A stretch of 6,520 nt of DNA from Azoarcus sp. (lineage in GTDB: Bacteria > Pseudomonadota > Gammaproteobacteria > Burkholderiales > Rhodocyclaceae), in NCBI GenBank assembly GCA_031282905.1, contig JAITCV010000253.1, forward strand, positions 1 through 6,520, read 5' to 3'. The translations under genes were made by a program, and so were the position numbers. Position 1 is the first letter of the stretch. Each line of letters starts with the position of its first letter. Shown here piece by piece: positions 1-5,562 of the stretch. The notes below the pieces were generated by a model. That model had not been told where the DNA came from and did not search any database. It was given only the letters and a program-made list of their open reading frames with translations.

Positions 1-263
1 GCGCGAGGTGTTATGACTAAACTAAATTAAATTAACCTGGCAATCTATACTTGAATCGCGGAAAAATTTCGGGATCCGCTTTTGCCATGATAAGAGACCA
101 TCTTTTTTCGATTTACCAACAGGAGATATCATGAAATACGAACAATATCGGCATGATTTTTCCGTTTCCACAGGCAAATGCCGAATACGCCGGGTAAAGA
201 TGAGCACTGTGGCCGTAGCAATCGGCTGGAGGCCTCGCACTGCATCAATCCATTGATCTTCCC
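1..263. other. AT-richer stretch with no confident gene
   Basis: This stretch lies downstream of the etf operon terminator. It is AT-richer than the rest of the window, particularly around 13-35, where short TAAAT words repeat. Plus-strand frame 1 is open from base 1 and stops at 28-30, so the tail of a plus-strand gene from outside the window cannot be excluded, but nothing supports it. A weak hairpin (GCGGA at 58-62, TCCGC at 75-79, then TTTT at 80-83) is visible on the plus strand. The only ORF with a good ribosome binding site is the 41-codon plus-strand one at 131-256. I see no tRNA, rRNA, insertion sequence end or CRISPR-like repeat. Confidence 0.6.
131..256 (+). CDS. Possible small basic protein of unknown function (41 aa)
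   Basis: I do not recognise this ORF. It is listed because AGGAG at 121-125 sits five bases before an ATG, which is good ribosome binding geometry, and because the operon hairpin at 270-293 also has TTTT on its plus-strand side just after the ORF ends. The predicted peptide is 41 residues, begins MKYEQYRHDF, is rich in Arg and Lys in the middle, and has no signal peptide, membrane span or known motif. The same frame stays open upstream to about base 26, so this could also be the remnant of a longer gene. No clear promoter is visible. It is convergent with the etf operon. It may simply be a chance ORF in AT-rich sequence, and only conservation in related genomes would decide. Confidence 0.18.
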   Translation: MKYEQYRHDFSVSTGKCRIRRVKMSTVAVAIGWRPRTASIH

Positions 264-298
264 AAAAAACGGCGGGTGGTTTCCCACCCGCCGCTTTT
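264..298 (-). terminator. Rho-independent terminator of the etf operon
   Basis: A perfect 10-bp stem is formed by 270-279 (CGGCGGGTGG) and 284-293 (CCACCCGCCG) around a 4-base loop. Read on the minus strand it is followed directly by six T residues (264-269). It lies 20 bases past the acyl-CoA dehydrogenase stop codon and is the textbook end of the etfBA operon. The plus-strand side has a shorter run, C then TTTT (294-298), so it may also stop transcription arriving from the left. Confidence 0.93.
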
Positions 299-317
299 CA
301 GGTTAACACGACGAAAG

Positions 318-2141
318 TCAGAACAACGGTTCGTCCAGGCCGAGAACCGACTGGCCGCCCTCGATGATTTCGCGCGCGATTGCGGCCGCTTGCACCAGCC
401 AATGTTTGGCGTAATAGCGCGTCGTGGCGATCTTGCTCTTGTAGTAGCCGTCGGTCTCGCCCCCATCGATCTTCTTTTGGGCGATCCGCGCGGATTTGGC
501 CAACAGCCAGCCGCCAACCACGATGCCGCCCAACTTCAGATAGGGTACTGAACCGGCATGCGCGACCTGCGGTTCCGCGCCGTAGATCTTGATCGCCCAT
601 TCGGTGGTATCGATCAGCGCCTTGGCCGCTTCCTGCAGGAGCTTGCCAATGTCGCCAAGTTTGGCGTCCCCGGCCAGATCGTCTGCAAACGCAGCGATTT
701 CCTTGTACAGGTCGCGGGCGGTGAAACCGACATCTCCGGTTTCCTTGTTGACTTCGCGCGCGGTCTTGCGGCCGATGTAGTCATTGGCCTGGATCGCGGT
801 CGTGCCTTCGTAGATCGCGGTGATGCGGCAGTCGCGGTAATACTGCGCCGCGCCGGTTTCTTCGATGAAGCCCGTGCCGCCATGCACCTGGACGCCTTCG
901 GAGGTGATGTCGATGCTGCTCTCCGTGCTCCAGCCCTTGACGATGGGGGTGAGCAGTTCCAGGCGGGCTTGCGCCTTTTTCTTCACGGCGGGGTCTGGCG
1001 AGAAATTGGCCAGATCCATCTGCCCGGCGGCAAAGTAGCCAATCGCGCGCAGGGCTTCGGTGCGGGCCTTCATGTCCATCAGCAGACGGCGCACGTCCGG
1101 GTGAAAGAGGATGGGTTTCGGCGTGGTCTTGCTGTCGTTGTCGCCGATGATCGCGCCCTGGATGCGCTCGCGGGCGTAGCTCAGCGCGTGTTGATAGGCG
1201 CGTTCGGCCACGGAAATGCCTTCCAGCCCCACGTGGATGCGGGCGTGATTCATCATGGTGAACATGTAGGCCACGCCGTTGCCGGGCTTGCCGACCAGCC
1301 AGCCGACCGCGCCGTCATGGTCGCCATAGGACATGACCGCGGTGGCGCTGCCCTTGATGCCCAGTTTGTGCTCAATGGCCGAGCAGATGAGATCGTTGCG
1401 TCCGCCCAGGGAACCGTCGTCGTTTACGAAGAATTTGGGCACGACGAAGAGCGAAATGCCTTTCAGCCCCGGGTCGGAATTCGGCAGGCGCGCCAGCACG
1501 AGGTGGATGATGTTCTCCGCCATGTCATGCTCGCCCCAGGTGATGAATATCTTGGTGCCGGTAATGAGATAGGTGCCATCGCCCTTGGGATTCGGAACCG
1601 CCTTGGTGCGAATGGCGGTCAGGTCGGAGCCGGCTTGCGGCTCGGTCAGGTTCATGGTGCCGCCCCAGGTGCCATCGATCATCCTGGGCAGGTATTTTTT
1701 CTTGATCTCGTCGGAAGCATGGTGCTCGATGGCATGAACCGCGCCCATCGTCAGCATGGGGCAGAGCGCGAAGGCAATGCTGGCCGAACGCCACATTTCA
1801 TTGACGGCGAAGTTCACCAGGCTGGGCAGCCCCTGGCCGCCATACTCGGGCGAACCCGGCATGGCATGCCAGCCGTTTTCACAAAAAAGTTTGTAGGCGT
1901 CCTTGTATTCCTGGCTGACCGTGACCACCCCGTCTTTCCACACGGGCGGTTTCTGCCGGTCGCCCACCACGTTGATCGGGTCGATGACTTCGGACGAGAA
2001 TTTGGCTGCTTCTTCCAGAATGGCGTCCACCGTGTCGGCGTCGACTTCCGAGAAACCGGGCAGGCCGAGGATTTCCTTCAGACCGGCGATTTCGTTCATC
2101 AGAAAACGCATATCGGCAAGCGGCGCGTTATAAGTACTCAT
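318..2141 (-). CDS. Acyl-CoA dehydrogenase, long FadE5/DmdC-like type with C-terminal extension
   Basis: This cytoplasmic flavoenzyme of 607 residues oxidises an acyl-CoA to the 2-enoyl-CoA and gives the electrons to ETF. The domain order follows the long acyl-CoA dehydrogenases: a short N-terminal cap (about 3-34), the helical N domain (37-157), the beta middle domain starting around TEPQAGSDL (166-174), the C-terminal helical domain with the FAD-binding VHGGTGFIEE (419-428) and catalytic Glu445 in IYEGT, then an extra helical domain (about 470-600). It is some 200 residues longer than ordinary 380-400 residue enzymes. The ATG at 2141 is chosen because GGAGGG (2151-2156) lies nine bases upstream; the frame stays open to 2219 but that would run into the preceding gene. 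It is the last gene of the etfB-etfA-CbiM-like operon, which supplies its electron acceptor. Substrate is not determined: relatives include enzymes for long-chain acyl-CoA and for methylmercaptopropionyl-CoA (DmdC). Confidence 0.96.
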   Translation of the reverse strand: MSTYNAPLADMRFLMNEIAGLKEILGLPGFSEVDADTVDAILEEAAKFSSEVIDPINVVGDRQKPPVWKDGVVTVSQEYKDAYKLFCENGWHAMPGSPEYGGQGLPSLVNFAVNEMWRSASIAFALCPMLTMGAVHAIEHHASDEIKKKYLPRMIDGTWGGTMNLTEPQAGSDLTAIRTKAVPNPKGDGTYLITGTKIFITWGEHDMAENIIHLVLARLPNSDPGLKGISLFVVPKFFVNDDGSLGGRNDLICSAIEHKLGIKGSATAVMSYGDHDGAVGWLVGKPGNGVAYMFTMMNHARIHVGLEGISVAERAYQHALSYARERIQGAIIGDNDSKTTPKPILFHPDVRRLLMDMKARTEALRAIGYFAAGQMDLANFSPDPAVKKKAQARLELLTPIVKGWSTESSIDITSEGVQVHGGTGFIEETGAAQYYRDCRITAIYEGTTAIQANDYIGRKTAREVNKETGDVGFTARDLYKEIAAFADDLAGDAKLGDIGKLLQEAAKALIDTTEWAIKIYGAEPQVAHAGSVPYLKLGGIVVGGWLLAKSARIAQKKIDGGETDGYYKSKIATTRYYAKHWLVQAAAIAREIIEGGQSVLGLDEPLF

Positions 2142-2150
2142 TGAGAGTGT

Positions 2151-2156
2151 CCCTCC
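2151..2156 (-). promoter_or_regulatory. Ribosome binding site of the acyl-CoA dehydrogenase gene
   Basis: GGAGGG on the minus strand, nine bases before the ATG at 2139-2141. It decides the start of the dehydrogenase against the longer open frame up to 2219, and it lies in the 32-base gap after the CbiM-like gene. Confidence 0.8.
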
Positions 2157-2173
2157 AGTAAAGGTGTGTGTGC

Positions 2174-2839
2174 CTATTTGTTCCACAGGTAGCGGCGATC
2201 GTCGAACGCCACGACCCACTCAGGCCGGTATACCACCATCAACGTGATCAAAGCCCCGCTGAGCCAAGCTTCCGAAAAACCAAGCAGCATGAAATACGGC
2301 AAATGATCGTCGATGAGAAAACCCGCCCCATATGCACCGGACAGCGCCAGGACGATGCAGGCGAACACGCCCTGCAACATCACGGTCAGCGCCGAACCGG
2401 CAAATCCCAACACGAAAACAAACACGAAGAAATGCGCGGGCAAGCAACGCTCCGTCCATTGCTGGATGCCATATGCCGTCATCACAGGCAACACCGCCAT
2501 CAGCAGGAAATTGAGTGCCCACGCCTGCCAGTCGATCACGCCAACGACCATGATTCCGGTGAGCGCCAACCCCAGCGCCACGATGGCCAACCTCGGCCCC
2601 AGGCACAGGGTGACGGCCATCACCCCCAGCAGATGGAGGTTGAGCCCCGGTTTCACCCCCGCGCACATGGCCCATGCCAAGGCCACGATCACGCTGGCGC
2701 CCAGCAGCAGGTTGAACTGCGATGGATCCCGCAACCTGGCCCACGGCGCGCGCAGCCAGACCTGATACAACACCACGATGGCAAGGAACGCCGCGCCCCA
2801 CAGCCATGCCGCATCAAAGAGCGAAGCGGGCAGGTTCAT
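2174..2839 (-). CDS. CbiM-like integral membrane protein (COG3235, energy-coupling factor permease-like)
   Basis: A 221-residue, very hydrophobic protein with six or seven predicted membrane spans (about 10-28, 43-62, 68-81, 84-104, 107-123, 136-166, 180-203). The segment LNLHLLGVMAVTLCLGP (66-82) matches the central 'HLLGa..a.lLGP' signature of the CbiM family, whose members are substrate-binding subunits of cobalt or nickel ECF transporters. Near the C-terminus EAWLSGALIT (190-199) matches a second family block, and the end in FDDRRYL resembles the stand-alone COG3235 group. It lacks the Met-His start that CbiM/NikM uses to bind metal, since it begins MNLP, and no CbiN, CbiQ or CbiO gene is nearby. 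Transport function and substrate are therefore unknown. The ATG at 2839 is chosen for length and a GGGGGAA stretch (2845-2851) upstream. It sits 22 bases after etfA and 32 before the dehydrogenase gene, so it is almost certainly co-transcribed with them. Confidence 0.88.
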   Translation of the reverse strand: MNLPASLFDAAWLWGAAFLAIVVLYQVWLRAPWARLRDPSQFNLLLGASVIVALAWAMCAGVKPGLNLHLLGVMAVTLCLGPRLAIVALGLALTGIMVVGVIDWQAWALNFLLMAVLPVMTAYGIQQWTERCLPAHFFVFVFVLGFAGSALTVMLQGVFACIVLALSGAYGAGFLIDDHLPYFMLLGFSEAWLSGALITLMVVYRPEWVVAFDDRRYLWNK

Positions 2840-2861
2840 CGGCGTTCCCCCGGATTTTCGT

Positions 2862-3791
2862 TCAGCCCAGCGCCGCGACCAGTTCCGGTACCGCGGCAAA
2901 CAGATCGCCTACCAGACCGTAATCCGCCACCTGGAAGATCGGCGCGTCGGGGTCCTTGTTGATCGCCACGATCAGTTTGGAATCCTTCATTCCGGCCAGA
3001 TGCTGGATCGCGCCGGAAATTCCCACCGCGATATAGAGCTGCGGCGCGACCACCTTGCCGGTCTGACCGACCTGGTAATCGTTGGGTACATAGCCGGCAT
3101 CGACCGCGGCGCGGCTGGCGCCGAGCGCGGCGCCGAGTTTGTCGGCCAGGGGTTCGAGCACCTTGCCGTAGTTTTCGCCGCTGCCCAAGCCCCTGCCGCC
3201 GGAGACGATGATTTTCGCCGCGCCCAGTTCGGGCCGCGCGCTCTTGGTGATTTCGCGTCCCACGAGGCGGACCAGGCCGAGATCGGCGGGCACGGCCACG
3301 TTTTCGAGCGCGGCGGCGGCACCTTCGCCCGCCGCGTCGAACGCGGTCGTGCGCACGGTGATGACCTTCACCGCGTCGGCGCTTTTCACCGTGGCGAGCG
3401 CGTTGCCGGCATAGATCGGACGCACGAAGGTATCGGCCGCTTCGACCGCGACGATGTCGCTGATCTGGGCCACATTCAGCAGCCCGGCGACACGGGGCAA
3501 CACGTTCTTGCCCGCGCTGGTCGCGGGCGCGAGGATGTGGCTGTAACCATCGAGGCTCTTCACCAGCGCGGCGACGTTCTCCGCGGTTTGCGTTTCCAGA
3601 TGCGGCGCATCGGCGACTCGCACCTTGGATACCCCCGCCACCTTGGCGGCGGCGGCGGCCACCGCCGCGACGTTGGCGCCGGCGACGAGCACATGGATGT
3701 CGCCGCCGATCTTGGTGGCGGCGGTGACGGTGTTGAGGGTTGCGGCCTTCAGGCGCGCGTTGTCATGTTCGGCAATAACGAGAATGGCCAT
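2862..3791 (-). CDS. etfA: Electron transfer flavoprotein subunit alpha (FixB family)
   Basis: The FAD-binding subunit of the soluble EtfAB heterodimer, which carries electrons from acyl-CoA dehydrogenases to ETF:ubiquinone oxidoreductase. The 309 residues are the usual length. The N-terminal domain starts MAILVIAEHD and includes an Ala-rich segment (42-53). The C-terminal FAD domain holds SGGRGLGSGEN (197-207), GASRAAVDAG (224-233), QVGQTG (240-245), and the family signature from LYIAVGISGAIQH (252-264) to AIN (276-278), followed by KDPDAPIF (279-286), which contacts FAD. There is no ferredoxin extension. Its ATG follows the etfB stop after a single base (TGA-C-ATG), with AAGGTGA inside the etfB end as ribosome binding site, so translation of the two subunits is probably coupled, in line with 1:1 assembly. 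The reading frame is intact and GC is very high. Confidence 0.98.
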   Translation of the reverse strand: MAILVIAEHDNARLKAATLNTVTAATKIGGDIHVLVAGANVAAVAAAAAKVAGVSKVRVADAPHLETQTAENVAALVKSLDGYSHILAPATSAGKNVLPRVAGLLNVAQISDIVAVEAADTFVRPIYAGNALATVKSADAVKVITVRTTAFDAAGEGAAAALENVAVPADLGLVRLVGREITKSARPELGAAKIIVSGGRGLGSGENYGKVLEPLADKLGAALGASRAAVDAGYVPNDYQVGQTGKVVAPQLYIAVGISGAIQHLAGMKDSKLIVAINKDPDAPIFQVADYGLVGDLFAAVPELVAALG

Positions 3792-3792
3792 G

Positions 3793-4542
3793 TCAGATCA
3801 CCTTCGCTTCGTTCTTGAGTTTATCCACCAGTTGCGCCACATCGCTCACGATGATCCCCGCGCTGCGTTTGGGCGGCTCGACGACCTTGAGCGTGGTCAG
3901 GCTCGGGGTGATATCCACGCCCAGATCGGCGGGCTTCACTGTCTCGAGCGGCTTTTTCTTGGCCTTCATGATATTGGGCAAGGTGGCGTAGCGCGGTTCG
4001 TTCAGGCGCAAATCCGCCGTGACCACCGCGGGCAGCTTGACCGCCAGCGTTTCCAGCCCGCCATCGATTTCACGGGTAATGGTGATCTCGTCCGCGCCGG
4101 GCACGAGCTTGGAGATGAATGTCGCCTGTGGCCAGCCCAGCAAGGCGGCAAGAATCTGCCCGGTTTGGTTGGCATCGTCGTCAATGGCCTGCTTGCCCGC
4201 AATCACCAGCCTGGGTTGTTCCTTGTCGACGATTGCTTTCAACAACCGGGCGACCGCGAGCGGCTGCAAATCGACGTCGGTCTCGACCAGGATGGCGCGG
4301 TCGGCGCCCACCGCCAGCGCGGTACGCAGGGTTTCCTGGGATGCGCCGACGCCGCAACTCACCACCACGATCTCGGTGGCAACCCCCGCTTCCTTCAAGC
4401 GCACCGCTTCTTCCACGGCGATTTCGTCGAACGGATTCATGCTCATTTTGACGCCGGCCAGATCGACTCCGCTCCCGTCCGCTTTCACGCGGACCTTGAC
4501 GTTGTAATCGACCACACGTTTAACAGGTACCAAGATCTTCAA
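3793..4542 (-). CDS. etfB: Electron transfer flavoprotein subunit beta (group I)
   Basis: The small, AMP-binding subunit of EtfAB and the part that docks on acyl-CoA dehydrogenases. With the TTG start at 4542 it is 249 residues, the normal length, and begins with the canonical MKILVPVKRVVDYN. An ATG two codons earlier (4548) would add MI but sits only one base from the ribosome binding site, so I prefer TTG. Landmarks in the 249-residue numbering: MNPFDEIAVEEAVRLKE (35-51), the AMP-binding AIDDDANQTGQ (119-129), the family signature around TREIDGGLETL (156-166), and RLNEPRYATLPNIMKAKKK (179-197). The last is the recognition loop that anchors partner dehydrogenases and is nearly the same as in human ETF-beta. 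This marks a respiratory group I ETF, not a FixA-type bifurcating one. It is the first gene of the operon and probably reads from the promoter at 4613-4641. Confidence 0.97.
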   Translation of the reverse strand: MKILVPVKRVVDYNVKVRVKADGSGVDLAGVKMSMNPFDEIAVEEAVRLKEAGVATEIVVVSCGVGASQETLRTALAVGADRAILVETDVDLQPLAVARLLKAIVDKEQPRLVIAGKQAIDDDANQTGQILAALLGWPQATFISKLVPGADEITITREIDGGLETLAVKLPAVVTADLRLNEPRYATLPNIMKAKKKPLETVKPADLGVDITPSLTTLKVVEPPKRSAGIIVSDVAQLVDKLKNEAKVI

Positions 4543-4549
4543 AATCATG

Positions 4550-4556
4550 CTCCTTC
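4550..4556 (-). promoter_or_regulatory. Ribosome binding site that decides the etfB start
   Basis: The minus strand reads GAAGGAG, then C-ATG-ATT-TTG. GGAG is only one base from the ATG at 4548 but seven bases from the TTG at 4542. The spacing fits the TTG, which also gives the canonical EtfB N-terminus. Confidence 0.75.
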
Positions 4557-4588
4557 ATACAAGTTGCATTTTGTGCATCGCACGCTCA

Positions 4589-4607
4589 TTCCGGGCTGTA
4601 ACCGGAA
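4589..4607 (-). promoter_or_regulatory. Dyad at the predicted etf transcription start, possible operator
   Basis: A perfect 6-bp inverted repeat, TTCCGG (4589-4594) and CCGGAA (4602-4607), with a 7-base centre. It covers the predicted start point about 7 bases beyond the -10 element, where a bound repressor would block initiation. No T-run follows it, so it is not a terminator for tatD. The cognate regulator is unknown and a chance palindrome is possible. Confidence 0.35.
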
Positions 4608-4612
4608 GTTTC

Positions 4613-4641
4613 ATTATCGCACCACGGCTGGGGCGTGACAT
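4613..4641 (-). promoter_or_regulatory. Predicted sigma70-type promoter of the etf operon
   Basis: On the minus strand, GATAAT (4613-4618, five of six consensus bases) is preceded by TGC (4619-4621), giving an extended -10 element. ATGTCA (4636-4641, four of six against TTGACA) lies at the ideal 17-base spacing. The start would fall near 4606, leaving about 60 bases of leader before etfB. It lies in the only sizeable intergenic gap upstream of etfB, and no terminator separates it from tatD, so some read-through is possible. Confidence 0.5.
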
Positions 4642-4642
4642 T

Positions 4643-4653
4643 TTGCAGTGCAA
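4643..4653. promoter_or_regulatory. TTGCA-n-TGCAA dyad just upstream of the etf -35 region
   Basis: An 11-base palindrome with 5-base arms, directly upstream of the predicted -35 hexamer. It overlaps a CATTTTG word (4639-4645) that recurs at 4567-4573, again beside TGCA words (4565-4568 and 4574-4577). The position suits an activator or repressor site. I do not recognise it as a known fatty-acid regulator motif. Confidence 0.3.
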
Positions 4654-4670
4654 CACATCCCGCGCCGATC

Positions 4671-5495
4671 TCACTTCCCCGGCATGGAAACACCAGGCAG
4701 GCCCAATGCCGCCCGAGCGTTTTCACCCGTGGCGCGAATCAGTTCGGCGACATCGATGCGGCGCAATCCAGCGAGGGTGATCGCATAGCGCGCGAGGTTC
4801 GCCGGCAGGTTGCGCCCCCGTCCCCATGCTGGAGTCATGTCCGGCGCGTCGGTTTCGAGCACGATGGCACCGAGCGGCAATTCAACGGCAAGCCGCCGGA
4901 TCCGGCGCGAGCCTTCGAAAGTCATCGCCCCGCCAAAACCGAGCTTGAAACCCAACGCGATGAAAGCATCGGCTTGCTGGCGGCTGCCGTTGAAAGCGTG
5001 CGCAATGCCGCCCGCGACCCGAACGCGGCGCAAATACTTGAGCACGACATCCTGCGCCCGGCGCACATGCAGGACGACCGGCAGCGCATGGCGGCGTGCA
5101 AGCTCGAGCTGGGCGACGAAGAATGCTTCCTGCCGCGCCCGTGCCGCAGTCGATCCCGGCAGGTAATGGTCGAGGCCGATTTCCCCCACGGCCACGCACG
5201 ATGCCCGCCCGAGCAAGGCATCGAGCGCGGCCAGATCGTCATCGCCCGCCTGTTCGACATAGAGTGGATGAATGCCCAGCGCCGCGAAAACATCGGGTTC
5301 GCGCGCGGCAAGCGCCAGCACCCGTCCAAAGCTGGCGCGATCGACCGCAGGCACCACGAACGCCGCCACCCCGGCCACGCGCGCCTCAGCAAGCAGGCTG
5401 TCGCGATCAGGATCGAATTCAGTGGCGTCAAGATGAAGGTGAGTATCGATCAACATGGAGGTTGCGATGGAATCAGAAGACAGAACGGAAGACAT
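4671..5495 (-). CDS. TatD-family metal-dependent hydrolase, YjjV-like
   Basis: A cytoplasmic TIM-barrel hydrolase of the amidohydrolase superfamily; TatD relatives are metal-dependent nucleases acting on DNA ends. All metal-site residues are visible. Counted from the Met of MLIDTHLHLD they are His6 and His8, Glu92 in GEIGLDH, His130 in VVLHVRR, His153 in GIAHAFNGS, and Asp203 in LETDAPDMTP. The LETDAPDM block and the downstream NLPANLARYA layout resemble E. coli YjjV more than TatD or YcfH. The start is uncertain. ATG 5495 has GGTGAG (5505-5510) nine bases upstream and gives 274 residues. ATG 5456 gives 261 residues, the more usual length, but no ribosome binding site precedes it. A GTG at 5516 is also in frame. 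The gene follows the AAA/PD-(D/E)XK gene with a 48-base gap and no terminator. It is not in the holB-pilZ setting in which tatD genes are often found. Specific substrate unknown. Confidence 0.93.
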   Translation of the reverse strand: MSSVLSSDSIATSMLIDTHLHLDATEFDPDRDSLLAEARVAGVAAFVVPAVDRASFGRVLALAAREPDVFAALGIHPLYVEQAGDDDLAALDALLGRASCVAVGEIGLDHYLPGSTAARARQEAFFVAQLELARRHALPVVLHVRRAQDVVLKYLRRVRVAGGIAHAFNGSRQQADAFIALGFKLGFGGAMTFEGSRRIRRLAVELPLGAIVLETDAPDMTPAWGRGRNLPANLARYAITLAGLRRIDVAELIRATGENARAALGLPGVSMPGK

Positions 5496-5562
5496 GACAA
5501 AATTCTCACCGGGCACATTGTCAGAGGACTGCCTTGCTGGCCCTCAGCTATCTGTCTTCTGA
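5473..5562. repeat. 12-bp perfect inverted repeat across the tatD start region
   Basis: TCAGAAGACAGA (5473-5484) and TCTGTCTTCTGA (5551-5562) are exact reverse complements, 66 bases apart. One arm is in the N-terminal codons of the tatD-like gene and the other in the last codons of the upstream AAA-like gene. In a joint transcript the arms could pair and enclose the GGTGAG ribosome binding site and the 5495 start. A functional role is inference; chance is possible. Confidence 0.4.
5505..5510 (-). promoter_or_regulatory. Candidate ribosome binding site of the tatD-like gene
   Basis: GGTGAG on the minus strand, nine bases before ATG 5493-5495. It is the best purine-rich match near any of the three in-frame starts and is the reason for choosing 5495. 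Confidence 0.5.

Noticed and set aside
58..83. Plus-strand terminator GCGGA-n12-TCCGC-TTTT
   Set aside because: The stem has only five base pairs with a 12-base loop and four T residues; too weak to call.
22..240. 72-codon minus-strand ORF beyond the etf terminator
   Set aside because: It starts with GTG, has no convincing ribosome binding site or promoter after the terminator, and shows no recognisable motif.
244..257. ATCAAT-n2-ATTGAT dyad as an operator
   Set aside because: It is short and lies just past a terminator with no promoter near it; probably chance, so it is only mentioned with the small ORF.
318..2141. Firm naming of the dehydrogenase as DmdC
   Set aside because: The long type is shared by DmdC and several fatty acyl-CoA dehydrogenases, and the substrate cannot be settled from the sequence alone.
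558..2144. 528-codon plus-strand ORF opposite the acyl-CoA dehydrogenase
   Set aside because: It is an antisense shadow of a GC-rich gene. The product is a His/Gly/Asp-rich mix with no family features, while the minus-strand frame is an unmistakable dehydrogenase.
3645..3659. Five tandem GGC triplets in etfA as a phase-variable repeat
   Set aside because: They encode part of the Ala-rich segment common in EtfA at this place; triplet changes would keep the frame and the tract is short.
2778..3818. Plus-strand ORF of 346 codons opposite etfA
   Set aside because: Shadow of the high-GC etfA frame; rich in Gly, Arg, Asp and His with no motif.
3793..4542. Bifurcating (FixA/EtfB group II) ETF
   Set aside because: The recognition loop, the DANQTG motif and the partner gene are those of respiratory group I ETFs, and no fixC/fixX or ferredoxin gene is present.
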